Origin: Sorghum bicolor
Lineage: Eukaryota; Streptophyta; Magnoliopsida; Poales; Poaceae
Length of the DNA stretch: 64,000 bases
Assembly (NCBI RefSeq): GCF_000003195.3
Contig: NC_012870.2
Location: forward strand, 25,536,501 to 25,600,500
Direction: 5' to 3'
Shown here piece by piece: positions 22,139 to 33,032 of the stretch. The translations under genes were made by a program, and so were the position numbers. Within the stretch, counting starts at the first letter, position 1. Each line of letters begins with the position of its first letter. The notes under the pieces were generated by a model. The model made no database searches, was not told the DNA's origin, and saw only the letters and a list, made by a program, of their open reading frames with translations.

Positions 22139-25100
22139 GAAGTGGTGCTCGTCGACTTTCTCCGCGCAAACGCTGATATATTTGCGTGGAGTCCCTCGGA
22201 CATGCCTGGAATACCGAGGGAAGTCGCCGAGCACTCCTTGGATATCCGAGCCGGCTCCAAACCCGTAAAGCAACGCCTGCGCCGATTCGATGAGGAGAAG
22301 CACCGGGCCATCGGGGAGGAGATCCACAAGCTGCTGGCGGCCGGATTCATCAAGGAGGTATTCCATCCCGAGTGGTTAGCCAACCCCGTGCTAGTTAAAA
22401 AGAAAAATGGGAAGTGGAGGATGTGTGTAGACTACACTGGTTTAAATAAAGCATGTCCAAAGAATCCTTTTCCTTTGCCTCGCATTGATCAGATAGTTGA
22501 CTCCACCGCGGGATGTGAAATTTTGTCTTTCCTTGATGCTTACTCCGGCTACCACCAAATCAAGATGAAAGAGTCCGACCAGCTCGCGACTTCGTTCATC
22601 ACCCCTTTCGGAATGTAATGTTACATAACCATGCCGTTCGGCCTCAAAAACGCGGGGGCTACATATCAACGATGTATGCTCCAGGTTTTTGGGAACCTTA
22701 TAGGCAAAACGGTAGAGGCTTATGTAGACGACATCGTCGTCAAGTCCAGGAAAGCGAGCGGCCTGGTCGCCGACCTGGAAGAAACATTACGATGACTTAG
22801 GGCGAAAGGGATCAGACTCAACCCCGAAAAGTGCATTTTCGGGGTCCCCCGAGGCATGCTCCTTGGATTTATTGTGTCTGAGCGGGGGATCGAGGCCAAC
22901 CCAGAAAAGGTCTCGGCCATCGCAAATATGGGCCCCATTCGTAGCCTAAAGGGAGTACAGAGGGTAAATGGATGTCTAGCTTCCCTAAGCCATTTCATTT
23001 CTCGCCTCGGGGAAAAAGGGCTACCTCTGTATAGGTTACTTAGGAAATCTGAGCACTTTTCCTGGACCCCCGAGGCCCAGGAAGCCCTTGACAAGCTCAA
23101 GGCTCTGCTCACCAACCCTCCCATCCTGGTGCCCCACGCCAAGGGGGAGCCACTTCTTCTCTACGTCGCAGCCACTGATCCGGTGGCCAGCACAACAATC
23201 GTGGTCGAGAGGAAGGAAGAAGGGCATGCCCTGCCGGTCCAAAGGCCGGTGTACTTCATCAGTGAAGTGCTCTCCGACACAAAGACCCGATACCCCCAGA
23301 TTCAAAAACTGCTCTACGCAGTGGTGTTGGCCCGACGCAAGCTCCGCCATTACTTTGAATCTCACCCGGTCTCAGTGGTCTCATCTTTCCCTCTGGGAGA
23401 AGTGATTCAGAACCGAGAGGCCAACGGAAGGATTGCTAAATGGGCCATAGAGCTCATGGGCGATGGAATCACTTATGAGCCTCGGAAGGCCATAAAGTCC
23501 CAAGTACTGGCGGATTTCATGGCAGAATGGATCGGGACTCAGCTCCCACCACCTCAAATCTAGCACGAGTGCTGGACTATGTACTTCGACGGGTCTTTGA
23601 TGAAAACCGGGGCCGGTGCGGGCCTCGTGTTCATCTCACCCCTCGGGGTAAGGATGCGATACGCGATCCGACTCCATTTCCCTGCTTCAAACAATGCAGC
23701 AGAGTACGAGGCCCTGGTTAACGGTCTCCACATCGCGATCGAGCTTGGGATCAAACGGCTCGACGCCCGAGGCGATTCCAGACTCATCATCGATCAAGTC
23801 ATGAAAGAGTCTAGCTGCCACGACCCCAAGATGGACGCGTACTGCAAAGCAGTCCGACGCCTGGAAGAAAAGTTCGACGGCCTCGAACTTAACCACGTGT
23901 TAAGAAAGTATAATGAGGCCACCGACGCGCTCGCCAAAATGGCATCCGAGCGGGCCACGGTCCCCCCAGATGTTTTCGTCAGCGACCTCTACAAGCCCTC
24001 CATCGACTGCAGGGACGACGTGGGGTCGGACGAACCCCCAAGCGAACAAAGTTCCGACCCCAAAGATACCGCCGCCCCAGAGCAGGGTGTCATGGACATC
24101 AAGCCAGAGCCACCTGCGCCTGACAACTTGCCCGACTGGCACTACCCTTTACTTCAACGCCTGGTCGACGGCACTTTGCCCATGGACCAGGCTGAAGCAA
24201 GGTGTGTGGCTCGTCGTGCTAAGACCTTTATCCTCCTTGATGGGGAGATGTACAAGCGAAGCCCCTCGGGCGTCCTCATGCGGTGCATCCCGCGTCAAGA
24301 GGGGGTCAAGCTCTTACAGGACATTCACTCGGGGGCTTGTGGCCATCACGCCGCGCCTCGGACGCTGGTAGGAAATGCCTTCCGACAAGGCTTCTACTGG
24401 CCCACCGCCGTAGCCGACGCCACAAAGATCGTCAGGTCCTGTAAGGGATGCCAGTTCTACGCTCGGCAGACACATCTACCCGCTCAGGCCCTGCAAACGA
24501 TCCCCATCACCTGGCCTTTCGCTGTCTGGGGCCTCGACCTGGTCGGGCCTCTGCAGAAAGCGCCTGGGGGCTTCACCCACTTGCTTGTCGCAATCGACAA
24601 GTTCTCTAAGTGGATCGAAGTCCGACCCATTACAAGGATCAAGGCCGAGCAAGCCGTGTTGTTCTTCACAGACATCATCCATCGATTTGGAGTACCGAAC
24701 TCCATAATCACCGACAACGGCACACAGTTCACCGGGCGAAAGTTCTTGCAGTTCTGCGACAGACACCACATACGTGTGGACTGGGCGGTAGTGGCTCACC
24801 CCAAGACCAACGGTCAAGTGGAGCGTGCCAACAGCATGATCCTCCAGGGTTTGAAGCCCAGGATTTTCAACCGACTGAACAAGTTTGGAAAAAGGTGGCT
24901 CAAGGAGCTACCAGCCGTGCTCTGGAGCCTGAGAACCTCCCGAAGCCGAGCCACAGGCTTCACCCCGTTCTTCATGATCTACGGGTCGGAAGCCATCCTC
25001 CCCACTGATCTGGAGTACGGGTCCCCGAGAGTGCAAGCCTACGACGAAAATAGCGGCAAGACGTTCCAAGAAGACGCGCTGGACCAGCTGGATGAAGCCA

Positions 25101-25371
25101 GGGACGTAGCCCTCCTACACTCCGCCAAATACCAGCAGGCCCTCCGCCGATACCACGCACGACGAATCCGAGGCCGAGCCTTTCAAGTCGGCGACTTGGT
25201 GCTGAGGCTCAGACAGAGCAACAAGGGTCGTCACAAGCTCACACCCCCTAGGAAGGACCTTTCGTCATCGCCGAGGTTCTCCGACCAGGCACCTACAAGC
25301 TCGCCAATGAAGCAGGGGAGGTCTTCAAAAATGCATGGAACATAGAACAGATACGTCGCTTTTTCCCTTAG
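22139..25371 (+). pseudogene. Element B pol: RT, RNase H, integrase; three stops and a frameshift
   Basis: RT begins with the DMPGIPREVAEH region, followed by the catalytic AYVDDIVVK box. RNase H is marked by MYFDGSLMKTGAGAGLV; integrase by RSCKGCQFYARQTH, WGLDLVGPL, ITDNGTQF and NGQVERAN. The frame carries TAA at 22616-22618, TGA at 22793-22795 and TAG at 23561-23563. A lost base near 25250 shifts the C-terminal end. Translated in the shifted frame, the sequence ends at TAG 25369-25371 after RRFFP. The RNase H/integrase portion 23579-25250 is open without interruption. Confidence 0.9.
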
Positions 25372-25955
25372 AACTTTGTAAAAATTTCTTTGTTCATCCA
25401 TTACCTTCAAGGAATAAATCAAAGTTTAAGTTATCAGAGAGCCTCGGACCTACCAAGCAGAGTCCGAACCTCCCTCGGGGGCTACATGGGGGGAACCCCC
25501 TATGTCGTCTTCGAATCTTCTTCTTTTTTCGCGCAAGTTAAAAGAACCCCGACCCGAGGTCTTCCTCCTCCCTCCTAAAAAGACTTAAGAAACCGAAAAT
25601 CCGTCCCCTAAATCTTAAGGCATGAGCCCGAGGAAGGATCTGCGCTCACGAGCAAAGACCGCCTCTACTCACCTTAGATTCGGGAACGAATTCGGGCTTC
25701 CAAGAGTTACTAAGGAAAAAGGAAAAGCACTTAGGCTTGGGGACTCCGGTCAGCGCGAAAACTCTAAGTAGCTCACCCGACCCCGCGCTGCCGAGGTCGG
25801 ATCGGCATAAAGAGAAAGGAAATAAAATACTTAGGGAAAATGCTCAAAAAGAGCAGTTATATTTACATTCGACATTAACATTATATATATATTATAACGC
25901 CCACCGGCCTCAACACCCACAAAAAAAAAGAAACCTAAGGGTCCTGCTGCCCTGT
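25372..25955. other. Spacer between element B pol and its opposite-strand gene
   Basis: No coding frame. Contains CCTCGGGGGCTACATGG near 25473-25489, a polypurine-like motif of the kind found at B's 3' LTR, and a short (AT)n run near 25882. Confidence 0.5.
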
Positions 25956-28900
25956 CTACTCAGGTCCTCGAGCCCCAAGGTGCGGAAGCTCCACCTCGTC
26001 ATCGAAAAAGGTGGCCAAGGCATCTCCAGGGGTAGCCACGGCGTCTTCAAGCCTCTGCACCTCCTCCTGGGCCTCAGCCTCATCATCCGGGAGGACGTAG
26101 CCCTCACAGACTGCCGGCAAATCAATGCCGGCATAGTGAGAGCTCACCACCGCCAGGGCTTTCTTCACCCCGGCGTGGAGTGCCTCCTTCATCCTCTCCC
26201 CGGCCCGGGAGTAAAGGGCTTCGACCCGACTCCGCAGCGACGACCCCGACGCCGATACCCCGAGCCCCTCACACGCCGAGGTGACCACGGCTTCAAGAGC
26301 CGAGCTGTCTGAAGCCTCGGCGTCAAGGGTCCTTTGCAGGGCCTCCGCAGCAGAGGACGTCTCGACCACCTTCACCTCCAATTTTGATTAAAAAATACGA
26401 CAAGAAAAAAGGAATCAGGGAAGACAAATCCAAAAGTACAAAGGCGTCTAAGGTAAAGGGCGCGAGTCCTACCCTTGGCACGCTTCTCGTACTCCACCGA
26501 GCTCTGATGCCAGCGGGACACCTGGCTCAGAGCCCTGGCCAGGTCGGTCTGAGCTTGGTTCAAGGCAAGGTCTTTCTCGGCGAGCAAAGCTTCAAGCCGA
26601 GCGACCTCGCCCTTGTACCCCTCAGCCGCCGCCTTCTGCGCCTCAGACTCTTGGGCGAGGACCCCAATCCTCTCCTCCAGGGGGGCAACCTTGTCCCGGG
26701 CCTCCCGAGCCTCGGTGGCCAGTGCCGAGCACTTCTGCCGAAGCTCGGCAGAAATCTCGCACTCCTTCGCAAGCTCCCCCTCGGCCGCCTCCCTGGCAGT
26801 CCTCTCCTTCTCAAAGGACGCCCAAGCGTCCCTCTCCCGACGGAGAAATACCGACTTCACCTGGGAGGTGGCCTTGAGCGCCTGCAAGGTCAGAGGTCAC
26901 ACAGGGAGTTAATACCACAAAAGTAAGGACAAAACTACTTTACGACACGGGTAAAAATCTTACCTGAGCCAAATTAAACATGTCGCGACCCACGAGCTGG
27001 GTAGCTCGGTTAAGGGCCTCGACCCCGGCGCGCCCACACGCATCCAGGCCCTGCCAGAGGTAATTCTCTGACGGATCACCCAGGACAAATCTGGCTCCCC
27101 CCTCGGCATCGCCGAGGTTCGGCCAGATTACGAGGCTCTTGCCCCACCCAGCTTCCTCCTCCCTTCCCGCCGCGTGGGCCTCGGGCGCCACGCTGGACGC
27201 CACGATGGCTCGGCTTGCCTCAGCGCACGCAGGCCGGGCCGCACCCCCGAGGTCAGCGTCCTCCGATCCTTGGGGCTTTGGCGCCCCCGTGTCTTGCCCC
27301 TGGTGGCGCCCTGCCTCCTCGTAGCCTGGAGGCGGCGGCGACGCAGGCCTAGCCGACCCGGGAGTTGACTGAGCCCCCCTCTTCACGGCCTTCAGGGGGG
27401 CCAGCGCCACTGAAGGCGCCTTCTGCTTACGGCTGGGGGAACAACATCAAGTTAGAAGAAAGAGAAAAACAAAAAATCAGCTGAGGAATCAGAAATCCTA
27501 TGCGTATCGCTCGGGGAGCAGACTTCTTCTGGGAGCTCGGAGCTCCTGAGGGGCCTCCCGCGGCGCCAGGGGCCGCCGGTCCGACCCCGGCCTCGCCTGC
27601 CGACGGTGCAGGAGATACCACGGCGGTCTCAGCCTGCGACGCCTCCACCAAGGCATCAGTTCCCGCCCCGGTCGCTGGGGCGGGCTCGGCCGGAGCCTCT
27701 GGCACTACCGGTTGAGGTAGCGCCTCGGATCCGACCTCCAACGCCTTCTCCCCTTCTTGAGGACCCACCGGGCCTGAACCCTCACGAGCGGCGCTGTCCT
27801 CATCAACCACAATAATGTGGGGGGCAGCCTGTCCGCCCCCCGGCGCTTGGGCCCCCTAGGGGGCCTCCGAACCCCCTCGGGCCTCCGACCCCCCTCAGGC
27901 CTCCGACCCCCCTCGGGCTTTCGACCCCTCCGGGGCCTCGATTCCTCCGCCGGCCGGAGGGATAATATCATCCTCCTCCGCCAGCTCGTCGAGCCAGTCG
28001 GTGCTGTTTCCTCCGCCCTCTATCTCCGAGACCGAAGTCTCGGGAGACGGAGGCTGGGCGACCCCCGCCTTTTCGGCTTCACGATGATTTTTGGCGGAGA
28101 TCTCCCGCCGCTGCGCTTTCCGCGCTGCCTTGACTTTCTTGTCCTCCTTGGCTTTCTTCTGCTCCTCGTTCCGGGCCCGATTCTTGGCTCGGATCTCCTT
28201 GTCCTCTGGGACAGGGGGCAGGGAATCCTTGACGACCCCCATCCTCTGCGAACGATCAGGAGTCAAAGAAAAGGCAAGAAGGAAATGAAAAGAAGGTGCA
28301 AAAAATCCATACTCACCAGGGAAATGTAGCCCTTTTCAGGGCGCATCGGCACCACCCGAGAATTCTTCATATCTGGGTGCGTCGTCTTCTCGACCCGGGC
28401 AGCGATGTCCGAGGCCGATAGCGGCTCGGCCAACATCCTCGTCCCTGCCCAGGGGACACCCCGGGTCATCTCGAACATGGGCACTCGCCGCTGCGCCAGC
28501 GGAAGCAAACTCCTCTTGTGGAAGGCAGTCGCCACCGTGGCCGCGGTGACTTCGGCATCTCACAACTTCTGAAGCCCCACGAGAAGCGGGGCGAGCTTCT
28601 TCTGCTCCTCGATCGGAGCGCCCCACGCCCACTTCATGGGAACCTCCGTCACCATCTTCCCGGTGAACTTCGGGAGCAGGCCGCCGTCGTTCCGGAGGTA
28701 GAACCACCCGCTCTGCCACCCCCGGTTCGACGAAGGCATCGAGCTCCATATGTACAGCCCGGCCCGCTGCTGACGAAGCTGCAGTGTGCAGCCACCGGCC
28801 CGCAGGGGGAATTTCTCCTTCCCCACATAGCGGGCCGACATCTCCGCCTTGAAGAGGTGAAGCTAGAGATTCCAGTTGACCAGAACCCCTAGGAACCCCT

Positions 28901-29207
28901 CGCAAACCGTGGTGAAGACGGCAGCCTACATCACCGAGTTGGGATTCAGGTTGTGCAGCTCCACCTCGTAGTAGTGGAGGATGGCCCTGATCAGGCGGCC
29001 CGCCGGAACCCCGAACCCCCGGTCTAAGAACGACAGGAAGCAAACCACGTAGCCCGGTGGCGGGTTTGGCTCCCTGTCGTTCGCCGAGGGAACAATCCAC
29101 TCCGGGAACCCGACATCCTTAAGGGGACGGAGAATCCCGGCCTTCACGCGTGCCTCCAGCGCGGACTTGGTCACATTGCTGGGTGGCCACGCCTCGACAC
29201 CAGCCAT
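25956..29207 (-). pseudogene. Extra gene on the strand opposite to element B's gag-pol: about five exons, broken
   Basis: Minus strand, ATG at 29207-29205 (MAGVEAWPP). Proposed exons: 29207-28317, 28245 to about 27505, 27432-26964, 26881-26473, 26375-25956. Exon 1 is 891 bases, almost the same as in C (888), and shares RGFGVP...YYEVELHNLNPNS with the A/C version. Exon 2 has a Lys/Arg-rich stretch and degenerate GGSEAR repeats. Exon 4 is a long coiled-coil-like segment (LAEKDLALNQAQTDLARAL). Exon 1 carries TAG at 28928-28926, TAG at 28865-28863 and TGA at 28562-28560. Exon 2 carries TGA at 27897-27895 and TAG at 27858-27856. The donor of intron 2 is not canonical as read (GC rather than GT). 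Function unknown. Confidence 0.7.
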
Positions 29208-29332
29208 GGCTCCGCGAGGAAGAGGAGAGTCTGCGCGATGAAGGTGGAAGAGACGGCAGCAGGAGAAGGGGCAGAAGGCAAAGGCTTGATGGCGCAGGAG
29301 CGAGAGGAGAGAAATCGAGCCCCCAGCAGCCG

Positions 29333-29342
29333 CTTTTATAGG
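29333..29342 (-). promoter_or_regulatory. TATA box of the element B opposite-strand gene
   Basis: The minus strand reads CTATAAAAGC about 126 bases before the ATG at 29207. It matches the arrangement in A and C. Confidence 0.55.
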
Positions 29343-30469
29343 AGGGGCGAGCCACGACCACGCCCCTACGAAGAAGGCCAAGCGGGGAGAGAGCAACCGT
29401 CGCCCACTCAGGTGAAAAACTCGAAGCGCCAACTCCCTCCGATTCCCGCGCCCACCGCACGCGCGCATTAAATTCGCAGGCGAAACGTCCCGTCCAAACC
29501 GGGGCGAGACGGCACAGCCGTTTCGAGTCCCCACGCGCCGCGCCTCAAAAGGAGCGCCCTGAAAAGTTATGTTAGGGCGGTTCCTTCCAAGGGACACAGC
29601 GCCCGACCCCCCGCTGACCAAGCGTCGCATGGAGGTCTCAGTCGGGTGTCAGATTCCGTCTCGCCCGACCCCGACGCGAAAGAACGATTCTAAAGAAAGC
29701 CTTTCAAGGCCCAAAATTCCCAGGCCATGGCCACCTACGTTCCAGAGGTTGCGAGACTGACCTGCGACACAGGTTCGAACAGTCGCCTCAGGATAACTGA
29801 GTGAGGGATGACTGGAGATGAGCACAATAGAGGCCAAGGTCCGAACCCTACAGGGAGTCGGCGCATCTTTGCAAGTCATATCCGAGACCCATGCGGGTGT
29901 CACGAGAGTGGGATCCCATCGAGGGAGGCATTGAGCCCTCGGGACCAAACGAACGGTTCCGACATCCACCGTGACTGCCCTCGGGTACTTTTTGAGATGT
30001 GCCCATAAGGCCACTAGCCGACCCCTATCGAACGGGACTCGGACATCCACTCGGATCTACCCACCTGCAGCTCCCGGGAAGTGTCGTCACTCGCCCACCG
30101 AGGGTAGTACGGCACGACCCACCCCTCCTCCGAGCGAAAGGAAGAATGAGGGACGAAATTACAAGACGAGAAAGAACCTGATCGACCCTTGCGGGGAAAG
30201 GGCTCGGGGGCTTCCTCGCACCACAGGAACAGGCACTACGTGTAAAGAACACGCAACCTTTTCCTTGAAACACTCCAGACTAAAGATGTCAAGGGGTGAA
30301 AGCCTTTGAAGGAATAACATCATTCCTCCAAAAGGCTCGGGGGCTACACCCGGCGGGTACGCTCGCGCGCACCCCCCGGAAAAAAGTAAAAGGCTCCGAG
30401 TCGACTACAATTCGTGGGAAGAGAACCTCTAAAGAGGTGACCTCACCCCTTCAGAGGCTCGGGGGCTAC
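29343..30469 (+). other. Element B 3' untranslated region and polypurine tract
   Basis: No gene recognised. AGAGGCTCGGGGGCTAC (30453-30469) immediately precedes the 3' LTR and is the likely plus-strand primer. Similar GCTCGGGGGCT motifs occur near 30207 and 30340. Confidence 0.7.
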
Positions 30470-31579
30470 TGTTGGGTACCATAATAAGGGATACCCAAAT
30501 CAGAGCAATAAAAAACGCAAATGAACGTACTAACCACAATCATCAGGGCCTCGGACGCAAGTTCCGACTCGCCCGACCCCTCAGGGCCTCGAACGCAAGT
30601 TCCGACTCGCCTGACCCCTCAGGGCCTCGGACGTAAGTTCCGACTCGCCCGACCCCTCAGGGCCTCGAACACAGTTTCCAACTCGCCCGACCCCTCAGGG
30701 CCTCGGACGTAAGTTCCGACTCGCCCGACCCCTCAGGGCCTCGGACGCAGTTTCCGGCTCGCCCGACCCCGTCCAGGCTCGAGCGCCGGAACCCACTCCG
30801 CCTGGGCAACAAGACTTCCACCGCCCGGCGCCCGTACCCACGACATGACAGACGCGACGGCTTCCATACCGCAGCAGTGCAAGGCGATAACTGTTCCAAC
30901 CACCCCGGTCACTGTGGCCTTACCTCTGTCACTGTACATCCATACCTCTTTCGCTGTAGCATACTGTCGCACAGTAAAAAGGGGATGGGAGAGGTAAAAT
31001 CAGCACCACTGTTTGAGGTCTTTTCCCACTATTGACGGGATGTGCAGCAGTGCTGGCGATCCGACCCCCGCGACCCCTACAGGGCTCGGTAACCCTATAC
31101 AGGAACAGCCATGCCGTCAACCATCCCTCAAGGACGAGATGGACCAGCCTCAACAGGGTCGGGACTGTGGTTTCACCATTCAACAGAAGAAATCTACTCT
31201 TGTAAAAACCTGTCTTCCCCTTGAGACTATAAAAGGGGAGCCAGGGTTCACAACTGGAGGAGATGCACAGGTCCAGAACACACACACACACACATACACT
31301 CACACGCACAACACTCTTTCATAGAGCAACAATCCACACTCTGTCCATCACCAAGCTGAGACCTGGGGCTTACCCCTCTCTCGCAATCTGCTTGTACCCC
31401 CTACTACAAGCACCCTTGGGTGCAAGGTTATACAGGACCCTCGATCGCACTGGACGTAGGGCATTCTTGGCCCGAACCAGTATAAACCCCCTGTGTCTCA
31501 CTTGCATCACCATCCAAGCTCGGTCGGTCACGCAGACTTATACTTGTTAGTGCCTAGACCACGAATCTAGACGCCGACA
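30470..31579 (+). repeat. Element B 3' LTR (1110 bp)
   Basis: Same boundaries and 38-bp array (30544-30771) as the 5' copy, with about 15 substitutions and a shorter AC run. It is followed directly by the GGTTT duplication and the tail of A's LTR. Confidence 0.93.
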
Positions 31580-31595
31580 GGTTTATACCCCCATA
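31580..31595 (-). repeat. Tail of element A 5' LTR displaced by B
   Basis: GGTTTATACCCCCATA continues A's LTR after B. The terminal CA is TA here, one substitution from the copy at 6342. GACGT follows at 31596-31600. Confidence 0.9.
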
Positions 31596-31600
31596 GACGT

Positions 31601-32380
31601 GGACTAAATTTCATGTGTTTCTAAAACTGTACCCATCTCTCGTGTGTTACTAGCAAAGACGGGCTTCAAAAAGACGTGTCTCTAAAATATTTAGAGATTA
31701 TTACTGAATAGGAGTCTTTGATATTCATTCATCAGAGACGGGTATGGTTTATACATGGCCCTAGACAAACTATATAGAGATAAATGATGGATAGACACAT
31801 CTCTAATATCCTTATATAGTTTCACAACATATCAATTATATATAATAAAATTATTTCTTATAGTGAATCTAAACACATATATCTTATGACATGAACCTAT
31901 ATAAACTTTTGAAATGAATGGCTAAAGAAACAAATGTTTGCGATAGGACAAAACTAATGTGACATATAAAAAAATAAAGGGACTACTCCCTTCGTTTTTA
32001 TTAGATGTGGTCAAATATTTATATCTTTGACCACTGATTTGAAAAAAAATATATGGATTTTCAAGTCATAAAATTTATTTTTTAGTTTGACTATGAAGAA
32101 ATACTTTCATAATATATGATTCATATGTTGTGAAATTATAGGAATTTTTAAAAATGGTTGGTCAAAGATAACAATGTTTGATTTAGGATAAAGCTTGGAA
32201 ATTTTGTACTCAACAAGATGTTAGGAGGGGTGACAGGTAGGAATAACTTCATCTGTGGAGCGGGTGGGCTATAGAGGCACGTAAACTTGATGTATTGCGT
32301 GCTTGTTTGGGACGTGGAAAATTAACAACAACTTTACATAATTCGGTTCTATTCCAAAAATATGCAAAAAAGAAAACTTA
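31601..32380. other. Gene-free relic DNA with possible transposon fragments
   Basis: 31655-31760 carries CCATCTCTCGTGTG and CATCAGAGACGGG motifs, inverted relative to those at 4930-5280. At about 31983-32200, CTACTCCCTTCGTTTTTATTAG and the following AT-rich sequence resemble one end of a Stowaway-type MITE, but no matching right end was found. Nothing else was recognised. Confidence 0.4.
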
Positions 32381-32522
32381 GGCCTTGTTTAGTTTACTCC
32401 GAAAACCAAAAACTTTTCAAGATCTCCTGTCACATCGAATCTTGCGGCATATGCATGGAGTATTAAATATAGACGAAACCAAAAACTAATTGCACAGTTT
32501 GCCTGTAAATCACGAGATGAAT
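32381..32522. repeat. MITE copy 1, left part (split by element C)
   Basis: Starts GGCCTTGTTTAGTT after TTA and continues with the shared interior (ATCGAATCTTGCGGCA, TTAAATATAGACGAAA). It breaks at the TGAAT target site of element C and resumes at 44692. The family is Tourist-like (PIF/Harbinger type), judged by GGCC ends and 3-bp duplications in the other copies. Confidence 0.85.
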
Positions 32523-32984
32523 TGTGGGGGGATAGACCCCTATACCCTTACGGCTAGACTTGGGCCAGGAGGCTTGGCCCATTACGAGACGAGTTCAAGG
32601 CCTGATCCGATAGCCTGGAGTTTCGCGCAAGGAAGCAAGATGTGGAGATCAAGCAGAATTCTAGTCGGTTAGAATAGGAATTGATATCGAACTATCTATG
32701 ACAATTGTAACCGACTAGGATTAGTTTCCAGATCTGTAACCCTGCCCTTCAGACTATATAAGGAGAGGCAAGGGACCCCCCTAGGACATCATATATTCTC
32801 TCAACACAAATCAATACAACCAGACGCAGGACGTAGGTATTACGCCAACTCGGCGGCCGAACCTGGATAAAAAGCTTGTCCGTGTCTTGCGTCACCATCG
32901 AGTTCGTAGTTTGCGCACCGTCTACCGATAAACTACTACCGTGGGTATACCCCAAGGTAGACTGCCGACCAGCTTTCGTCGACA
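32523..32984 (+). repeat. Element C 5' LTR
   Basis: TGTGGGGG...CGTCGACA. The TATA box is in CTATATAAGGAGAGGCAAGG near 32753-32772. Confidence 0.96.
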
Positions 32985-32985
32985 G

Positions 32986-33003
32986 TGGCGCGCCAGGTAG
33001 GTG
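32986..33003 (+). other. Element C primer binding site
   Basis: TGGCGCGCCAGGTAGGTG begins one base after the LTR and differs from the A and B sites only near the 3' end. Confidence 0.75.
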
Positions 33004-33032
33004 GTGTGCGTGCAACTTTTCCGGCGAACAAG

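Larger units (their letters stand above)
17763..31579 (+). mobile_element. Element B: Tat-type Ty3/gypsy retrotransposon nested in the 5' LTR of A
   Basis: LTRs at 17763-18877 and 30470-31579, both starting TGTTGGGTACCA and ending GCCGACA. The 5-bp duplication GGTTT is perfect at 17758-17762 and 31580-31584, and removing B rejoins A's LTR exactly. Order: LTR, primer site, gag, protease, UAG, RT/RNase H/integrase, opposite-strand extra gene, polypurine tract, LTR. The LTRs differ at about 15 sites plus a shorter AC run. B belongs to a different family from A and C. All its genes carry nonsense or frameshift mutations. Confidence 0.95.
5883..31595 (-). mobile_element. Element A: Tat-type Ty3/gypsy retrotransposon, interrupted by element B
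   Basis: Minus-strand element with LTRs at 5883-6342 and 17315-17762 plus 31580-31595, the latter split by B. The flanking 5-bp duplication GACGT is perfect at 5878-5882 and 31596-31600. Sense order is 5' LTR, primer site, gag-protease, UAG, RT/RNase H/integrase, an opposite-strand extra gene, repeated polypurine-like motifs, polypurine tract, 3' LTR. The two LTRs differ at roughly 20 of 460 sites by eye. This makes A the oldest of the three large elements. Gag, pol and the extra gene all carry disabling mutations. Confidence 0.93.

Noticed and set aside
32985..33032. Gag start at the GTG next to the LTR in A and C
   Set aside because: This stretch is the primer binding site; the first ATG in frame (33033 in C, 17266 in A) is a more credible start.
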